Positions 26,187 to 34,553 of a DNA stretch of 64,000 nucleotides are shown here, one piece after another (the first letter of the stretch is position 1; every line of letters starts with the position of its first letter). The notes beneath the pieces were generated by a model. It ran no database searches, was not told the DNA's origin, and saw only the letters and a program-made list of their open reading frames with translations. Position numbers and translations under genes: made by a program. Source of the stretch: Solobacterium sp. (GTDB lineage Bacteria > Bacillota_I > Bacilli_A > Erysipelotrichales > Erysipelotrichaceae); the NCBI GenBank assembly GCA_017404505.1, contig JAFRCE010000013.1:99518-163517 (forward strand), given 5' to 3'.

Positions 26187-27017
26187 TTATTTCTTTTCAT
26201 ATAAGAATTCTTCCGGCAGTGTGACATGGAAGTCTTTTGCCAGATCACGGAAATTCTGCGGCGTGATGGTCTGCAGCTTTGTCGGGGACATGCTTAATGT
26301 CTTGACCAGGATCTCCGCGCTCTTTTCAACGGTATGCATTAAGCCGAAGGTCAGATCGAAATCCGGACCGCTGGCGAACATGCCATGATGGGCCCAAATC
26401 GCTACGTCATATTTCTTCATCAGTTCGCTTGTCGCAACTGCGATTTCTCTTCCGCCGGGAACCATCCAGCCGACAACCCCGACACCATCCGGGAAAACAA
26501 CCGGGCACTCCGTTGCCATTTCCCAGAGTTCTCTTGTAAAGACCTTGTCTTCAAGAGGCAGCACAAATGTAAGGGCAATGACATTGGTTGTATGGGCGTG
26601 ATAGATGACTCTGTGGGTCCCGCTGGAAGCTTTTTTCTTGACTTCATGGTTCATAAGGTGACTCGGCAGTTCGCTGGTCGGTCTGCCGCCGTTGCATAAG
26701 CCCCAGAGGATCCTGTAATTTTCACCCCTGTCATCCAGTTCGATGATCGCACTTGTATCTTCCGGATCCAGAATGACATTGCGAAAGTATTTACCCGAGC
26801 CGGTAACCATGAAGTACTCATTGGCAAGATCGGGAACACTGGTGCCGATTTCTTTCCATTCACCGGGTTCGTGGAAGTACTGTCTGACTTCTTCTACTTC
26901 TTCCGGTCTGATTCTGTAGGAAAGATTTCCTCCGTTTCTTTCGTGCCAGCCCTGCAGCCAGCCATCATTGCACATACGGACGAATCCGTTTACAAATTTG
27001 ACATCCATGATACTCAT
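26187..27017 (-). CDS. rhaD: Rhamnulose-1-phosphate aldolase
   Basis: A 276-residue class II aldolase that splits L-rhamnulose 1-phosphate into dihydroxyacetone phosphate and L-lactaldehyde. Zinc ligands and catalytic residues are visible: SELPSHL (Glu), YHAHTTN (two His) and WAHHGMF (third His). EIGTSVPDLANEYFMVTGSGKYF binds the phosphate. The start overlaps the rhaB stop by four bases, so translation is coupled. The isomerase gene follows after 12 bases. Confidence 0.96.
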   Translation of the reverse strand: MSIMDVKFVNGFVRMCNDGWLQGWHERNGGNLSYRIRPEEVEEVRQYFHEPGEWKEIGTSVPDLANEYFMVTGSGKYFRNVILDPEDTSAIIELDDRGENYRILWGLCNGGRPTSELPSHLMNHEVKKKASSGTHRVIYHAHTTNVIALTFVLPLEDKVFTRELWEMATECPVVFPDGVGVVGWMVPGGREIAVATSELMKKYDVAIWAHHGMFASGPDFDLTFGLMHTVEKSAEILVKTLSMSPTKLQTITPQNFRDLAKDFHVTLPEEFLYEKK

Positions 27018-28438
27018 TGCGGCTTTACCTCCCTGATTTCAAAGCTCTCTTTGATTAAATTTCTCGCATCCTGAAGCGATGCGGTTTCTTTTGAAGCAAT
27101 CATCTGCACAAGCAGATTTCCAAGTGCGGTTCCTTCCGTCGGCCCGGCATAGACTGTTAAACCTGTGGCGTTGGCTGTCATCTGATTCAGATACATGTCC
27201 TGGCTTCCGCCGCCGACGATATTCATGCTGGTATATGTTTTGCCGGTCAGCTTTTTCAGTGCTTTCACTGCCCTTCTGTAATCATCGGCCAGTGACCGGT
27301 AGACCACCTGCATGACTTCTCCGGCAGTTTGTGGTACAGGCTGATCTGTATCAGCGCAGGCTTTCTTTACTTCCTCAATCATGGAAGACGGCGCCAGGAA
27401 GCGGTCATCATCGACATCCACCATGGACGCAAAGTCCTTTGCGCCTTCCGCTTCTCTGATCAGATCCGGGAAGGACGGCCGGTTTCCGTTCTCATCGGCG
27501 AGTTCCTTACGGATGTTCTGGATCATCCAGAGACCCATGATGTTTTTCAGATAGCGGAATCTGTATTCATAACCGCCCTCATTAGTCAGGTTCTGTTCCA
27601 TGCTTTCCTGATCTGTGATCGGCGCCATGTTTTCTACGCCAAGCAGTGACCACGTTCCGGAGGAAAGGAAGACGGCATTGTTGTCTTTTGCCGGTACGGC
27701 GAGATAAGCACTGCCGGTATCGTGTGTTGCCGGCAGGATCACGGTCATGTTCATACCTGTTTCTTTCTTGATTTCCTCACAGAATTCACCAAGGACACTT
27801 CCCGCTTTACTGATCGGCAGGAAGATTCTTTCCGGAAGACCGAGTTTATGGATCAGTTCTCTGTCCCAGTCTTTTGTATACGCATTGACCAGTGCGGTTG
27901 TTGTCGCATTGGTATATTCCTGTGCTTTCTTACCGGTCAGAAGATACCCGAGATAATCCGGAATCATCAGCATATCTGCAGCTTTTTCAAAGACTTCCGG
28001 ATTCTCTTTTTTCAGAGCATACAGCTGATAGGCTGTATTGAATTTCTGAAACTGGATGCCGGTACGGGAATAATGATCTCTGAATGAGAGGATGCCTTCT
28101 GACTCAAGTTCTTCCCGGATGCCGTTGGTTCTCTCGTCACGGTAAGCCACTGCATCTGTCAGTCTGTTTCCCGCCTCGTCCAGAAGCACATAGTCAACCG
28201 CCCAGGTATCGATGCCCATGGTCACAGGCTGATATCCCAGTCTTGCACATTCTCTGATACCCGCTTTGACCTGATTGGCCAGATGATCAATGTCCCAGCA
28301 CAGATGGCCGTTCTTCTCTGTCAGTCTGTTTTCAAATCGGTAGATTTCCTTCAGCTGAATCTTTCCGTTTTCCAGCCAGCCGAGAATATGACGGCCTGAG
28401 GATGCACCGATATCCACAGCCAGATGATATCCTGTCAT
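27014..28438 (-). CDS. rhaB: Rhamnulokinase
   Basis: A 474-residue FGGY-family kinase that phosphorylates L-rhamnulose at O1. Seen: LAVDIGASSGRH at the N-terminus, MGIDTWAVDYVLLD, ATHDTGSAYLAVP and NIVGGGSQDMYLNQMTANATG for the nucleotide-binding end. AAGGAGGAG is placed ideally before the ATG. It is the first gene in the operon rhaB-rhaD-isomerase-GH78, read away from the AraC regulator. No dedicated rhamnose transporter or mutarotase gene is in the operon. Confidence 0.96.
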   Translation of the reverse strand: MTGYHLAVDIGASSGRHILGWLENGKIQLKEIYRFENRLTEKNGHLCWDIDHLANQVKAGIRECARLGYQPVTMGIDTWAVDYVLLDEAGNRLTDAVAYRDERTNGIREELESEGILSFRDHYSRTGIQFQKFNTAYQLYALKKENPEVFEKAADMLMIPDYLGYLLTGKKAQEYTNATTTALVNAYTKDWDRELIHKLGLPERIFLPISKAGSVLGEFCEEIKKETGMNMTVILPATHDTGSAYLAVPAKDNNAVFLSSGTWSLLGVENMAPITDQESMEQNLTNEGGYEYRFRYLKNIMGLWMIQNIRKELADENGNRPSFPDLIREAEGAKDFASMVDVDDDRFLAPSSMIEEVKKACADTDQPVPQTAGEVMQVVYRSLADDYRRAVKALKKLTGKTYTSMNIVGGGSQDMYLNQMTANATGLTVYAGPTEGTALGNLLVQMIASKETASLQDARNLIKESFEIREVKPQ

Positions 28439-28560
28439 AACTCCTCCTTTTTTTATTTTTTCTTCAGATTACAATTGCATTATAATTGGCTTATATACAA
28501 CTATCCATCGATGATAGTCTTATGTTTTTTTGAAAAAGTCCGATTGTGACGGAGGAAACG
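28439..28560. promoter_or_regulatory. rhaB-araC-type divergent promoter region with dyad
   Basis: A perfect inverted repeat ACTATC-CATCGAT-GATAGT spans 28500-28518. A minus-strand TATAAT lies at 28479-28484, 41 bases before the rhaB start, with no good -35, as expected for an activator-dependent promoter. An overlapping plus-strand TATAAT at 28481-28486 may serve the regulator. Confidence 0.55.
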
Positions 28561-29421
28561 ATGCTTACCTATAACCTTGATATTGAACCCGGAAGCCTCT
28601 GGCTGCGCACGACTCCCGGCGAAACCGCCCTGGGTCAGCCGTTTTTCTGTTCCGAAGCAGGTATCTTCTATGCCCGCAAAGACTTCAATACGGCCCGCAG
28701 TTTTAAAGACAACTATATTCTTTTCTGCACCATAGACGGCTGCGGTCTGATCAGCCAGAACGGACAGACTGTTGAGCTACGCAGAAACGAAGCCCTGCTG
28801 ATGAACTGCCGGTATCCCCAGTCATACCAGACAAAAGAAGATTCATGGCAGCACTATTGGATCCATATAGACGGGGAAGGTGTAAAAGCGATGGAAAGCA
28901 TCCTGATTCCGGACGGGAAACTGACGCCGGTTCCTCTTTCCGCAAAAAGCGCAAATCTTCATTTCGATACCATTCTCAAGAACCTTGAAACCGACTCCGT
29001 CCAGTCTATCCTGACCGATTCCCTGGAAGTTCATCAGCTGCTCAGCATGATGGCTGCTTTTCTGATAAAAAAGCAGGCAGAAAGCACCGGCACCGTCCAG
29101 CTGATTCTTGAGGCAGCCGATTATATCCGCCTGCACTACCGGGAGGACCTGAATCTGGAAAACCTGCTGCAGCTTACCCACCTGTCCCGTTCCTATTTTC
29201 TGCAGATGTTCCGGCGGATTATCGGCACAACACCGCATGCCTATCTTCTTGCTTGCCGCATTACCCGTTGCAAGCTGCTGCTGGAGACAACTGATCTTTC
29301 CATTACCGACATTGCCGAACAGACGGGCTTCCGTGATTCTTCCTCCCTGAGTGTGCGCTTTTCCGCAATGGTCGGCCAGAGCCCCCTCCGATACCGGAAT
29401 AATGCCCTTCATCAGCAATGA
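28561..29421 (+). CDS. AraC-family transcriptional regulator (rhamnose operon activator)
   Basis: A 286-residue protein with an N-terminal cupin sensing domain (about residues 1-150) and a C-terminal double helix-turn-helix: EDLNLENLLQLTHLSRSYFLQMFRRIIG and then LSITDIAEQTGFRDSSSLSVRFSAMVGQSPLRYRN. AraC proteins of this shape activate sugar operons on binding the sugar; the divergent rha operon makes L-rhamnose the likely effector. The ATG at 28561 has GGAGG seven bases upstream; a TTG/ATG 15 bases earlier is less likely. Confidence 0.9.
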   Translation: MLTYNLDIEPGSLWLRTTPGETALGQPFFCSEAGIFYARKDFNTARSFKDNYILFCTIDGCGLISQNGQTVELRRNEALLMNCRYPQSYQTKEDSWQHYWIHIDGEGVKAMESILIPDGKLTPVPLSAKSANLHFDTILKNLETDSVQSILTDSLEVHQLLSMMAAFLIKKQAESTGTVQLILEAADYIRLHYREDLNLENLLQLTHLSRSYFLQMFRRIIGTTPHAYLLACRITRCKLLLETTDLSITDIAEQTGFRDSSSLSVRFSAMVGQSPLRYRNNALHQQ

Positions 29422-29511
29422 CCTGGATCAAGTCAGCGGTATTCGCTGGATTGTCCCCTGCAGCATTCCGCCAGCCGTCTTTCCATAAAAAAACTTCCGG
29501 GAATTGAAAAT

Positions 29512-29533
29512 GCCGTCGCGAAGACGGCTTTTT
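29512..29533 (+). terminator. Terminator near the AraC gene
   Basis: GCCGTC-GCGAA-GACGGC is followed by TTTTTC on the plus strand. It sits 90 bases after the regulator's stop. The rest of the gap to 29665 shows nothing convincing. Confidence 0.8.
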
Positions 29534-29665
29534 CATCAATGATCGTAACAGTTCCATCCAATCAGCATTTTTCCGGTAACTGCGGTAATTTATTTCCTGC
29601 TTCAGCAATAAACCCAGAGTTTTCTTTTTTTCTTCGCTGTTAATTCTGCTTAACAACAGTGTCTG

Positions 29666-30904
29666 TTATTCTGGTTTTTCGTCTGCTGATCCGTCTGATG
29701 CTCTGATATGGTTCATGACCAGTTTGATGATCAGCGGATAAAGTGCCGTGTAGTAAAGAATGGTGATCATTCTTCTGGCAAAATGTCCCCAGTGACTGCC
29801 CAGCATGGTGTCCAGCAGTTTGCCGATGTTGTTGTTCAGAAGGACAAAAATCACTCCTCCAACCGCCCACAGCAGGATTCCCGGAATATTGATGCCGGTC
29901 GGTTCAAATCGGATCCATCTGCGCTCAATATAGCGTCCGATACAGAACGCGATCAGAAAGGCAATATCACCATAGCCGTCATTCATCATTTTCTGCGGGT
30001 CCACCAGCAGTTTGCCGTCAACATAGGTCATCGGATATGGTTTGAAGGTTATGTAGACAAGCGATACTGCACCGAAGAGAATTCCGGCGAGCAGAAACAG
30101 ATCTTCTTTTTCCGGATGTAATTCAATATATGAGAATATCTTATGCATGACGATCAGACACAGTACCGATTCACAGATCGCCACGAATACATCCTGCGGT
30201 GTATGCACCCCAAGATAATTCCGTGAAAAACCAATCAGCAACGTAGCCAGAATACAGAGAACAGGAAACAATCTGTTCTTCCTGCCGCAAGTGGCTGCCA
30301 TTCCGCCGAACTGCGGCGCTGCTGTCGCGGTATGCCCGCTTGGAAAGGAATATCCTGTCGCACTCGTTATGGAATCCCCAGCCGGAACGATCCGCGCATC
30401 ACGGATCCATGGACGGTACACGCACGCTGTCAGCTTGATCAGCTGGTTGACCGCCAGTGTGAGACACATCGACGCAATGGAATACAGGCCGTCCCGCTTA
30501 TTGACTGCCCAGTAAATGAACAGTACAGCCAGGATCAGATATCTTGTCGCGAAAGTCGAAACAAACTCCATAAACGGCGTCCACGCATCATTGATGCTGT
30601 TGCGGAAATCCTGCAGAAACAAAAGATACTGAATATCCAGACTTTCTGTCTCTCCTTCATCCCCTTCAGATTCCACCGTGGTCTCCTCATATAGCACTAC
30701 ATCCGTTTGATCATTCACAGATAATTCATTTTCCGACGCAGTTGCCTGTGTGAACTCCTGTATTACTGCTGCAGGCTCCGCAATGTTATATGACGGAGCA
30801 CATGGTATCGATACTGACAATAACAGGGCTGCAATTCCCAATAATTTCTTAATATCCCCCATAATCAAAGGCGTTTGCGCAAAACCGCAAAACACCTCTG
30901 ACAT
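29666..30904 (-). CDS. PAP2-superfamily membrane phosphatase
   Basis: A 412-residue membrane protein. After a hydrophobic N-terminus and an acidic, Glu/Thr-rich outer stretch (about residues 50-90) comes a PAP2 domain: KLTACVYRPWIRD (KX6RP), TGYSFPSGHTATA and SRNYLGVHTPQD, the three phosphatase motifs. Four more helices follow, in the layout of the family whose members dephosphorylate sphingosine-1-phosphate-like or undecaprenyl-pyrophosphate-like lipids. GGAAGAG precedes the ATG at 30904. A later ATG (MGDIKK, 42 bases in) lacks a site. Confidence 0.85.
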   Translation of the reverse strand: MSEVFCGFAQTPLIMGDIKKLLGIAALLLSVSIPCAPSYNIAEPAAVIQEFTQATASENELSVNDQTDVVLYEETTVESEGDEGETESLDIQYLLFLQDFRNSINDAWTPFMEFVSTFATRYLILAVLFIYWAVNKRDGLYSIASMCLTLAVNQLIKLTACVYRPWIRDARIVPAGDSITSATGYSFPSGHTATAAPQFGGMAATCGRKNRLFPVLCILATLLIGFSRNYLGVHTPQDVFVAICESVLCLIVMHKIFSYIELHPEKEDLFLLAGILFGAVSLVYITFKPYPMTYVDGKLLVDPQKMMNDGYGDIAFLIAFCIGRYIERRWIRFEPTGINIPGILLWAVGGVIFVLLNNNIGKLLDTMLGSHWGHFARRMITILYYTALYPLIIKLVMNHIRASDGSADEKPE

Positions 30905-30978
30905 AATACACTCTTCCGTAATGAATTATCATCAAATTCAGCACTGTTCAGTTAAGTATTAGACTTTTTCGATCATCT

Positions 30979-31113
30979 TACTCTCACTCAGTAATGAATT
31001 CTTGCACATAAAGTAAATAGTTTATGTTTTGATATATTACATTCATTTTTATTTACGGTATTCACTCACATCCACTTCGTTTACAATCCGCATGGTATCA
31101 GAGAGTGATATCA
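30979..31113 (+). repeat. Dispersed att-like repeat, copy 1 (135 bp)
   Basis: Left core TACTCTCACTC is the most decayed of five. The inner dyad is ACATAAA-N8-TTTATGT; both arms differ from other copies (ACGTAAA, TTTACGT) by paired changes. The right end has only two TGGTAnCA-type units, TGGTATCA and TGATATCA. One 11-bp unit is missing, which accounts exactly for 135 instead of 146 bp. The copy lies between the PAP2 promoter and a 130-bp empty stretch ahead of the ROK gene's stop. Confidence 0.85.
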
Positions 31114-31243
31114 GGCAATGGATGAGGTTTGAAAGTATGCAGGAATATAACCGGTGCTCAAGGGATAAAAAGGTTCCGCGATGTATTCTCCATGTCTTGT
31201 GAAACCTACTTCCGATCCTCACACATAAGGAACCGGTTCTTAA

Positions 31244-32122
31244 TCAGTTGTGCCGGCGGTAATAGTTTGCCAGTGCTCCGCAGAGATTGGCATCGTTGCC
31301 CTGTCTGGAAGCTGCGACTTCCGCACGTCTTACCTTAAACGGGAAAACTGAGAATAACTGTTCAAATTGTTTTTGTATCCCCTCAATGAACAGCGGATTT
31401 GCGCTGATCCCACCGCCGATCACGATTTTGCCGGGATCATAGGCAAACTGCAGGGTAAACAGGACTCCCGCAAATGTCCTGCAATAGGATTCAAACAAAG
31501 CCGTGGCCGCCGCATGTCCGGATTCCACCATAGCCATAAAGCTTTCTCCTGTCAGTGACTCATCTGACAGTTTTTTTCTGAACACCTGTGTAAATCCTTC
31601 CATTCCGCACTGATTGCCGAACAGATAATTGAAACCGAAATCCTGTGCGCTGCCGCAAAGCGCCATAGAGAGTTCCCCCGCATAGTTGTGTGAACCACGA
31701 AGTATTTCGCCTTTGTATACCAGCGCGGATCCGATCCCGGTACCCACCACGATAACAAGACCGAACTCCTCATCTTTCAGAGCACCGTTTTCAACTTCCG
31801 CAAGGGCAGCGCACCTTGCGTCATTTTCAATACTTACCGGGACATGATACCTGCTTTCAAGCAGTTCAATCATGTTGACATTGTTGTTGTACTGCAGGGC
31901 TCCACCTTGTTTGATCAGCCCTGTGTCAGGATTGATCGTGCCGGGAAGACTGATCGCTATGCCGTCATACTTTCCGGCATGGAACAGTTCATCAATGCAT
32001 GCTGTGAAATCGTCGAGGCTTTTGCGCGGAGTGGGTACTTTCCCCTTTTCGCACAACTGATAATCCTCTGCAGCAGCCCATTTAATGAAAGTTCCGCCAA
32101 TATCCAGCGCCAGAATACTCAT
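31244..32122 (-). CDS. ROK-family sugar kinase without zinc-binding cysteines
   Basis: A 292-residue ROK protein: LALDIGGTFIKWAAAE at the N-terminus for ATP, PGTINPDTG, VSIENDARCAALAE with the catalytic Asp, and VVGTGIGSALVYKG. The family's CxCGxxGCxE zinc motif is absent; the region reads CGSAQDFGFNYLFG. It has no helix-turn-helix, so it is a kinase rather than a repressor, probably for a hexose freed by the GH3/GH2 enzymes. GGAGG lies seven bases ahead of the ATG at 32122. It is the last gene in its operon. Confidence 0.88.
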   Translation of the reverse strand: MSILALDIGGTFIKWAAAEDYQLCEKGKVPTPRKSLDDFTACIDELFHAGKYDGIAISLPGTINPDTGLIKQGGALQYNNNVNMIELLESRYHVPVSIENDARCAALAEVENGALKDEEFGLVIVVGTGIGSALVYKGEILRGSHNYAGELSMALCGSAQDFGFNYLFGNQCGMEGFTQVFRKKLSDESLTGESFMAMVESGHAAATALFESYCRTFAGVLFTLQFAYDPGKIVIGGGISANPLFIEGIQKQFEQLFSVFPFKVRRAEVAASRQGNDANLCGALANYYRRHN

Positions 32123-32180
32123 ACACACACCTCCGCAGCCGTTACTGCTGACATATTCGTCATTTTCTTAACCTTTATAT

Positions 32181-34553
32181 TCATTGTTCACTTCCGCCTT
32201 TTTTGTCATCTGCAGCATTTATATTTTGCAGATTGAATTGAAAATGATGCGGTCCGCCGGTAAGAGTGCATTCCCGGTCATCCGGCAGTGTCAGACGCGC
32301 TTCTGTTCCAGATGGAACCACACACGTATAGCTGACGTTGTCGCCATTGCGCTGCCAGCGCGAGAGGATCGTTCCGAAATGGGTCTTATAGTTGCCCTCA
32401 GCCCAGGTCAGGCTGCCGCCGATAACAGGTCTCAGTTCAAATTCTCTGAACCCAGGTTGCACCGGTCTGATTCCGGCAATATATTCAAACAGGAACTGAC
32501 ATACCGCGCCTAAGGAATAGTGGTTAAAACTGTCCCTGAAGACATCCATGCCGTTCCAGTTTTCCAACATTGTGGTCGCTCCGAGTGTGACGGGATGAAG
32601 CCAGGAAGGAACAGCTGTCTGTTCCAGCAGCTTAAAGGCTTCTTCTTTTAATCCGTTGTCACACAATACCGGCAATAAGATTCCTGTGGAAAGAAAGCCG
32701 GTATTCAGATGATCATCCGCCGCTTCGATTTCTTTTTTCAGCTGCTGAACCACCAGCGGCTTTTTCTTTTCGCTGACCATGTCGTAGGCAAGAGCTCTGA
32801 CATAGGCTGCCTGATGGCCTTTCTGGATCATCCCGTCTTCCGCGATCAGATAACGGTCATAGGCATACTTGATTCTCTCTGCTTTCTGCTTAAAGAATTC
32901 TTCATCTTCTTTTTTCCCAAGAACTTTTGCCATATATGCAAGCAAATCGCAGCTGTATTTCGTGCAGGCAGTCGCTGCTTCGGGTTTGCCGTACTTTGCC
33001 ATATGGCGAACGAAGTCTTCCGGTTTACCGCCGTTTGCGAATAATTCAACGACTTCTTTTGAAGGCGGTAAAGGTTCATTCCATTCGCCATAATGGAATC
33101 TGGTGTCATAAATCAGATCCCCTTCCCCGTTTCTGTACCACTCTTCATTTTCATAAAGAGGATTGGTTTCCTTCATGCAGTTCAAGGAGAAGTTCACCCA
33201 TCTTTTTGCGGTTTCATAGTGGTTTTCCAGAATCGTTTTATCCCCATACATCTGATAGAGCTGATACGGGATAATGACCGAACTGTCACCCCAGCCCACC
33301 GAATCTTCACCGATATTGCCTTCTCCTTCCGGTCCGGCAAGAGCCATATCCGGTCTTGTTTTCCGGACTTCCTTTAATTCTTCCGGATTGTGAACACTTG
33401 AAGTGGACGGAAAGGTAATACCAAGCTTGCCGGAAGCATACTGCTCGATGGACTGATCCTTCAGCCATTTTTCATAGAAAGCTTTCACATTCATGAAATA
33501 CGCGGAGGTCCGGCAATAGATTGCCGCATCTCCTGTCCATGCGTTCTTTTCCCTGGTCGGGCAGTCCGTCGCGACATCCAGAAAATTGCCTTTCTGCGAC
33601 CATCTGGCATTTTCGACAAGTTTGTTGATCAGATCATCGGAACATCTGAAATCACCTGTTTCTTCCATGTCGGAAAAGACGGCGATGGCTTTGAACTCTG
33701 CATCTTCAATACCTTCCACAAGTACATATCGAAATCCGAACCATGTGAAATACGGTTTGTATTCTTCCACCTCTGCACCTTTGCAGATATAGGTAACTTC
33801 CTGAAAACGGTCCAGACCGCCGTCGCAGTTGGCAGTTGAAAAGTTTCCGTTCAGATCCAGGCCTTCGCCATGTTTCAGGTGAACTGTCTGTCCGGGCTTT
33901 GTATTGTAAAGTTTCATGGATACATAGCCGGCGATGTTCTGTCCGAAATCGATGACCAGCCTGCCTGATGCGTCTTTGAACGGCTTTCCTTCGAATATTT
34001 CGTGTTCTCTGACCGGAACACCTTCTGTTTCAATGAGTGTTCCTTCTGTATGTTCATGGCACTCAGCAGCTTTGACCCAGCTGTTCAGTTCTCTTCGGTG
34101 ATCGAAGACTTCACCTTTGAGATAATCGGAAGAAATCACTTTCCCTTCAGTGACATCAAACGATGTATCTGTCGGAATGGTGACTGTTTCGCTTTCATAG
34201 CAAAGTGTGATCTCGCCTTTTAAGGCAAGTGTATAGCCGAAATTGTTATGCCATCTCCACCAGCCGTCGCCGACTGTTGTCTGCCAGACATTTGTCCCTT
34301 CGTTTACAAGAGCTGTAATGTCATAGGTCTGATACTGAATCCGGTGATAATAGCTGGTAAAGCCGGGCGTGAACCGATGATCTGTCACTTCTCTGCCATT
34401 GATCTCAGTATGGTAGATTCCGTGAGAAGTCACCGCCACAGAAGCGGAAAGAAGCCCTGCTCTAACTTCAAATGACTTCCGGAATACCGAAATCAGCGGA
34501 TTCTGTTTTGTGTCCTGCGGATGTGAGATCCACAGCGCATTTGTGCTGATCAT
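32181..34553 (-). CDS. GH78 alpha-L-rhamnosidase, second copy
   Basis: A 790-residue GH78 enzyme with N-terminal beta-sandwich domains, then DVATDCPTREKNAWTGDAAIY (general acid Glu in TREK) and GATTMLENWNGM (probable base Glu). It differs from the rha-operon GH78 in length and motif details, so the two likely act on different linkages or aglycones. No signal peptide. The ATG overlaps the GH3 stop (ATGA), with AGGA seven bases upstream. It is fifth of six genes in the operon from 41227 to 31244. Confidence 0.93.
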   Translation of the reverse strand: MISTNALWISHPQDTKQNPLISVFRKSFEVRAGLLSASVAVTSHGIYHTEINGREVTDHRFTPGFTSYYHRIQYQTYDITALVNEGTNVWQTTVGDGWWRWHNNFGYTLALKGEITLCYESETVTIPTDTSFDVTEGKVISSDYLKGEVFDHRRELNSWVKAAECHEHTEGTLIETEGVPVREHEIFEGKPFKDASGRLVIDFGQNIAGYVSMKLYNTKPGQTVHLKHGEGLDLNGNFSTANCDGGLDRFQEVTYICKGAEVEEYKPYFTWFGFRYVLVEGIEDAEFKAIAVFSDMEETGDFRCSDDLINKLVENARWSQKGNFLDVATDCPTREKNAWTGDAAIYCRTSAYFMNVKAFYEKWLKDQSIEQYASGKLGITFPSTSSVHNPEELKEVRKTRPDMALAGPEGEGNIGEDSVGWGDSSVIIPYQLYQMYGDKTILENHYETAKRWVNFSLNCMKETNPLYENEEWYRNGEGDLIYDTRFHYGEWNEPLPPSKEVVELFANGGKPEDFVRHMAKYGKPEAATACTKYSCDLLAYMAKVLGKKEDEEFFKQKAERIKYAYDRYLIAEDGMIQKGHQAAYVRALAYDMVSEKKKPLVVQQLKKEIEAADDHLNTGFLSTGILLPVLCDNGLKEEAFKLLEQTAVPSWLHPVTLGATTMLENWNGMDVFRDSFNHYSLGAVCQFLFEYIAGIRPVQPGFREFELRPVIGGSLTWAEGNYKTHFGTILSRWQRNGDNVSYTCVVPSGTEARLTLPDDRECTLTGGPHHFQFNLQNINAADDKKGGSEQ

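Noticed and set aside
29303..29656. A 117-codon minus-strand frame after the AraC gene
   Set aside because: It crosses the terminator at 29512, overlaps the regulator's 3' end and has no ribosome binding site or known motif.
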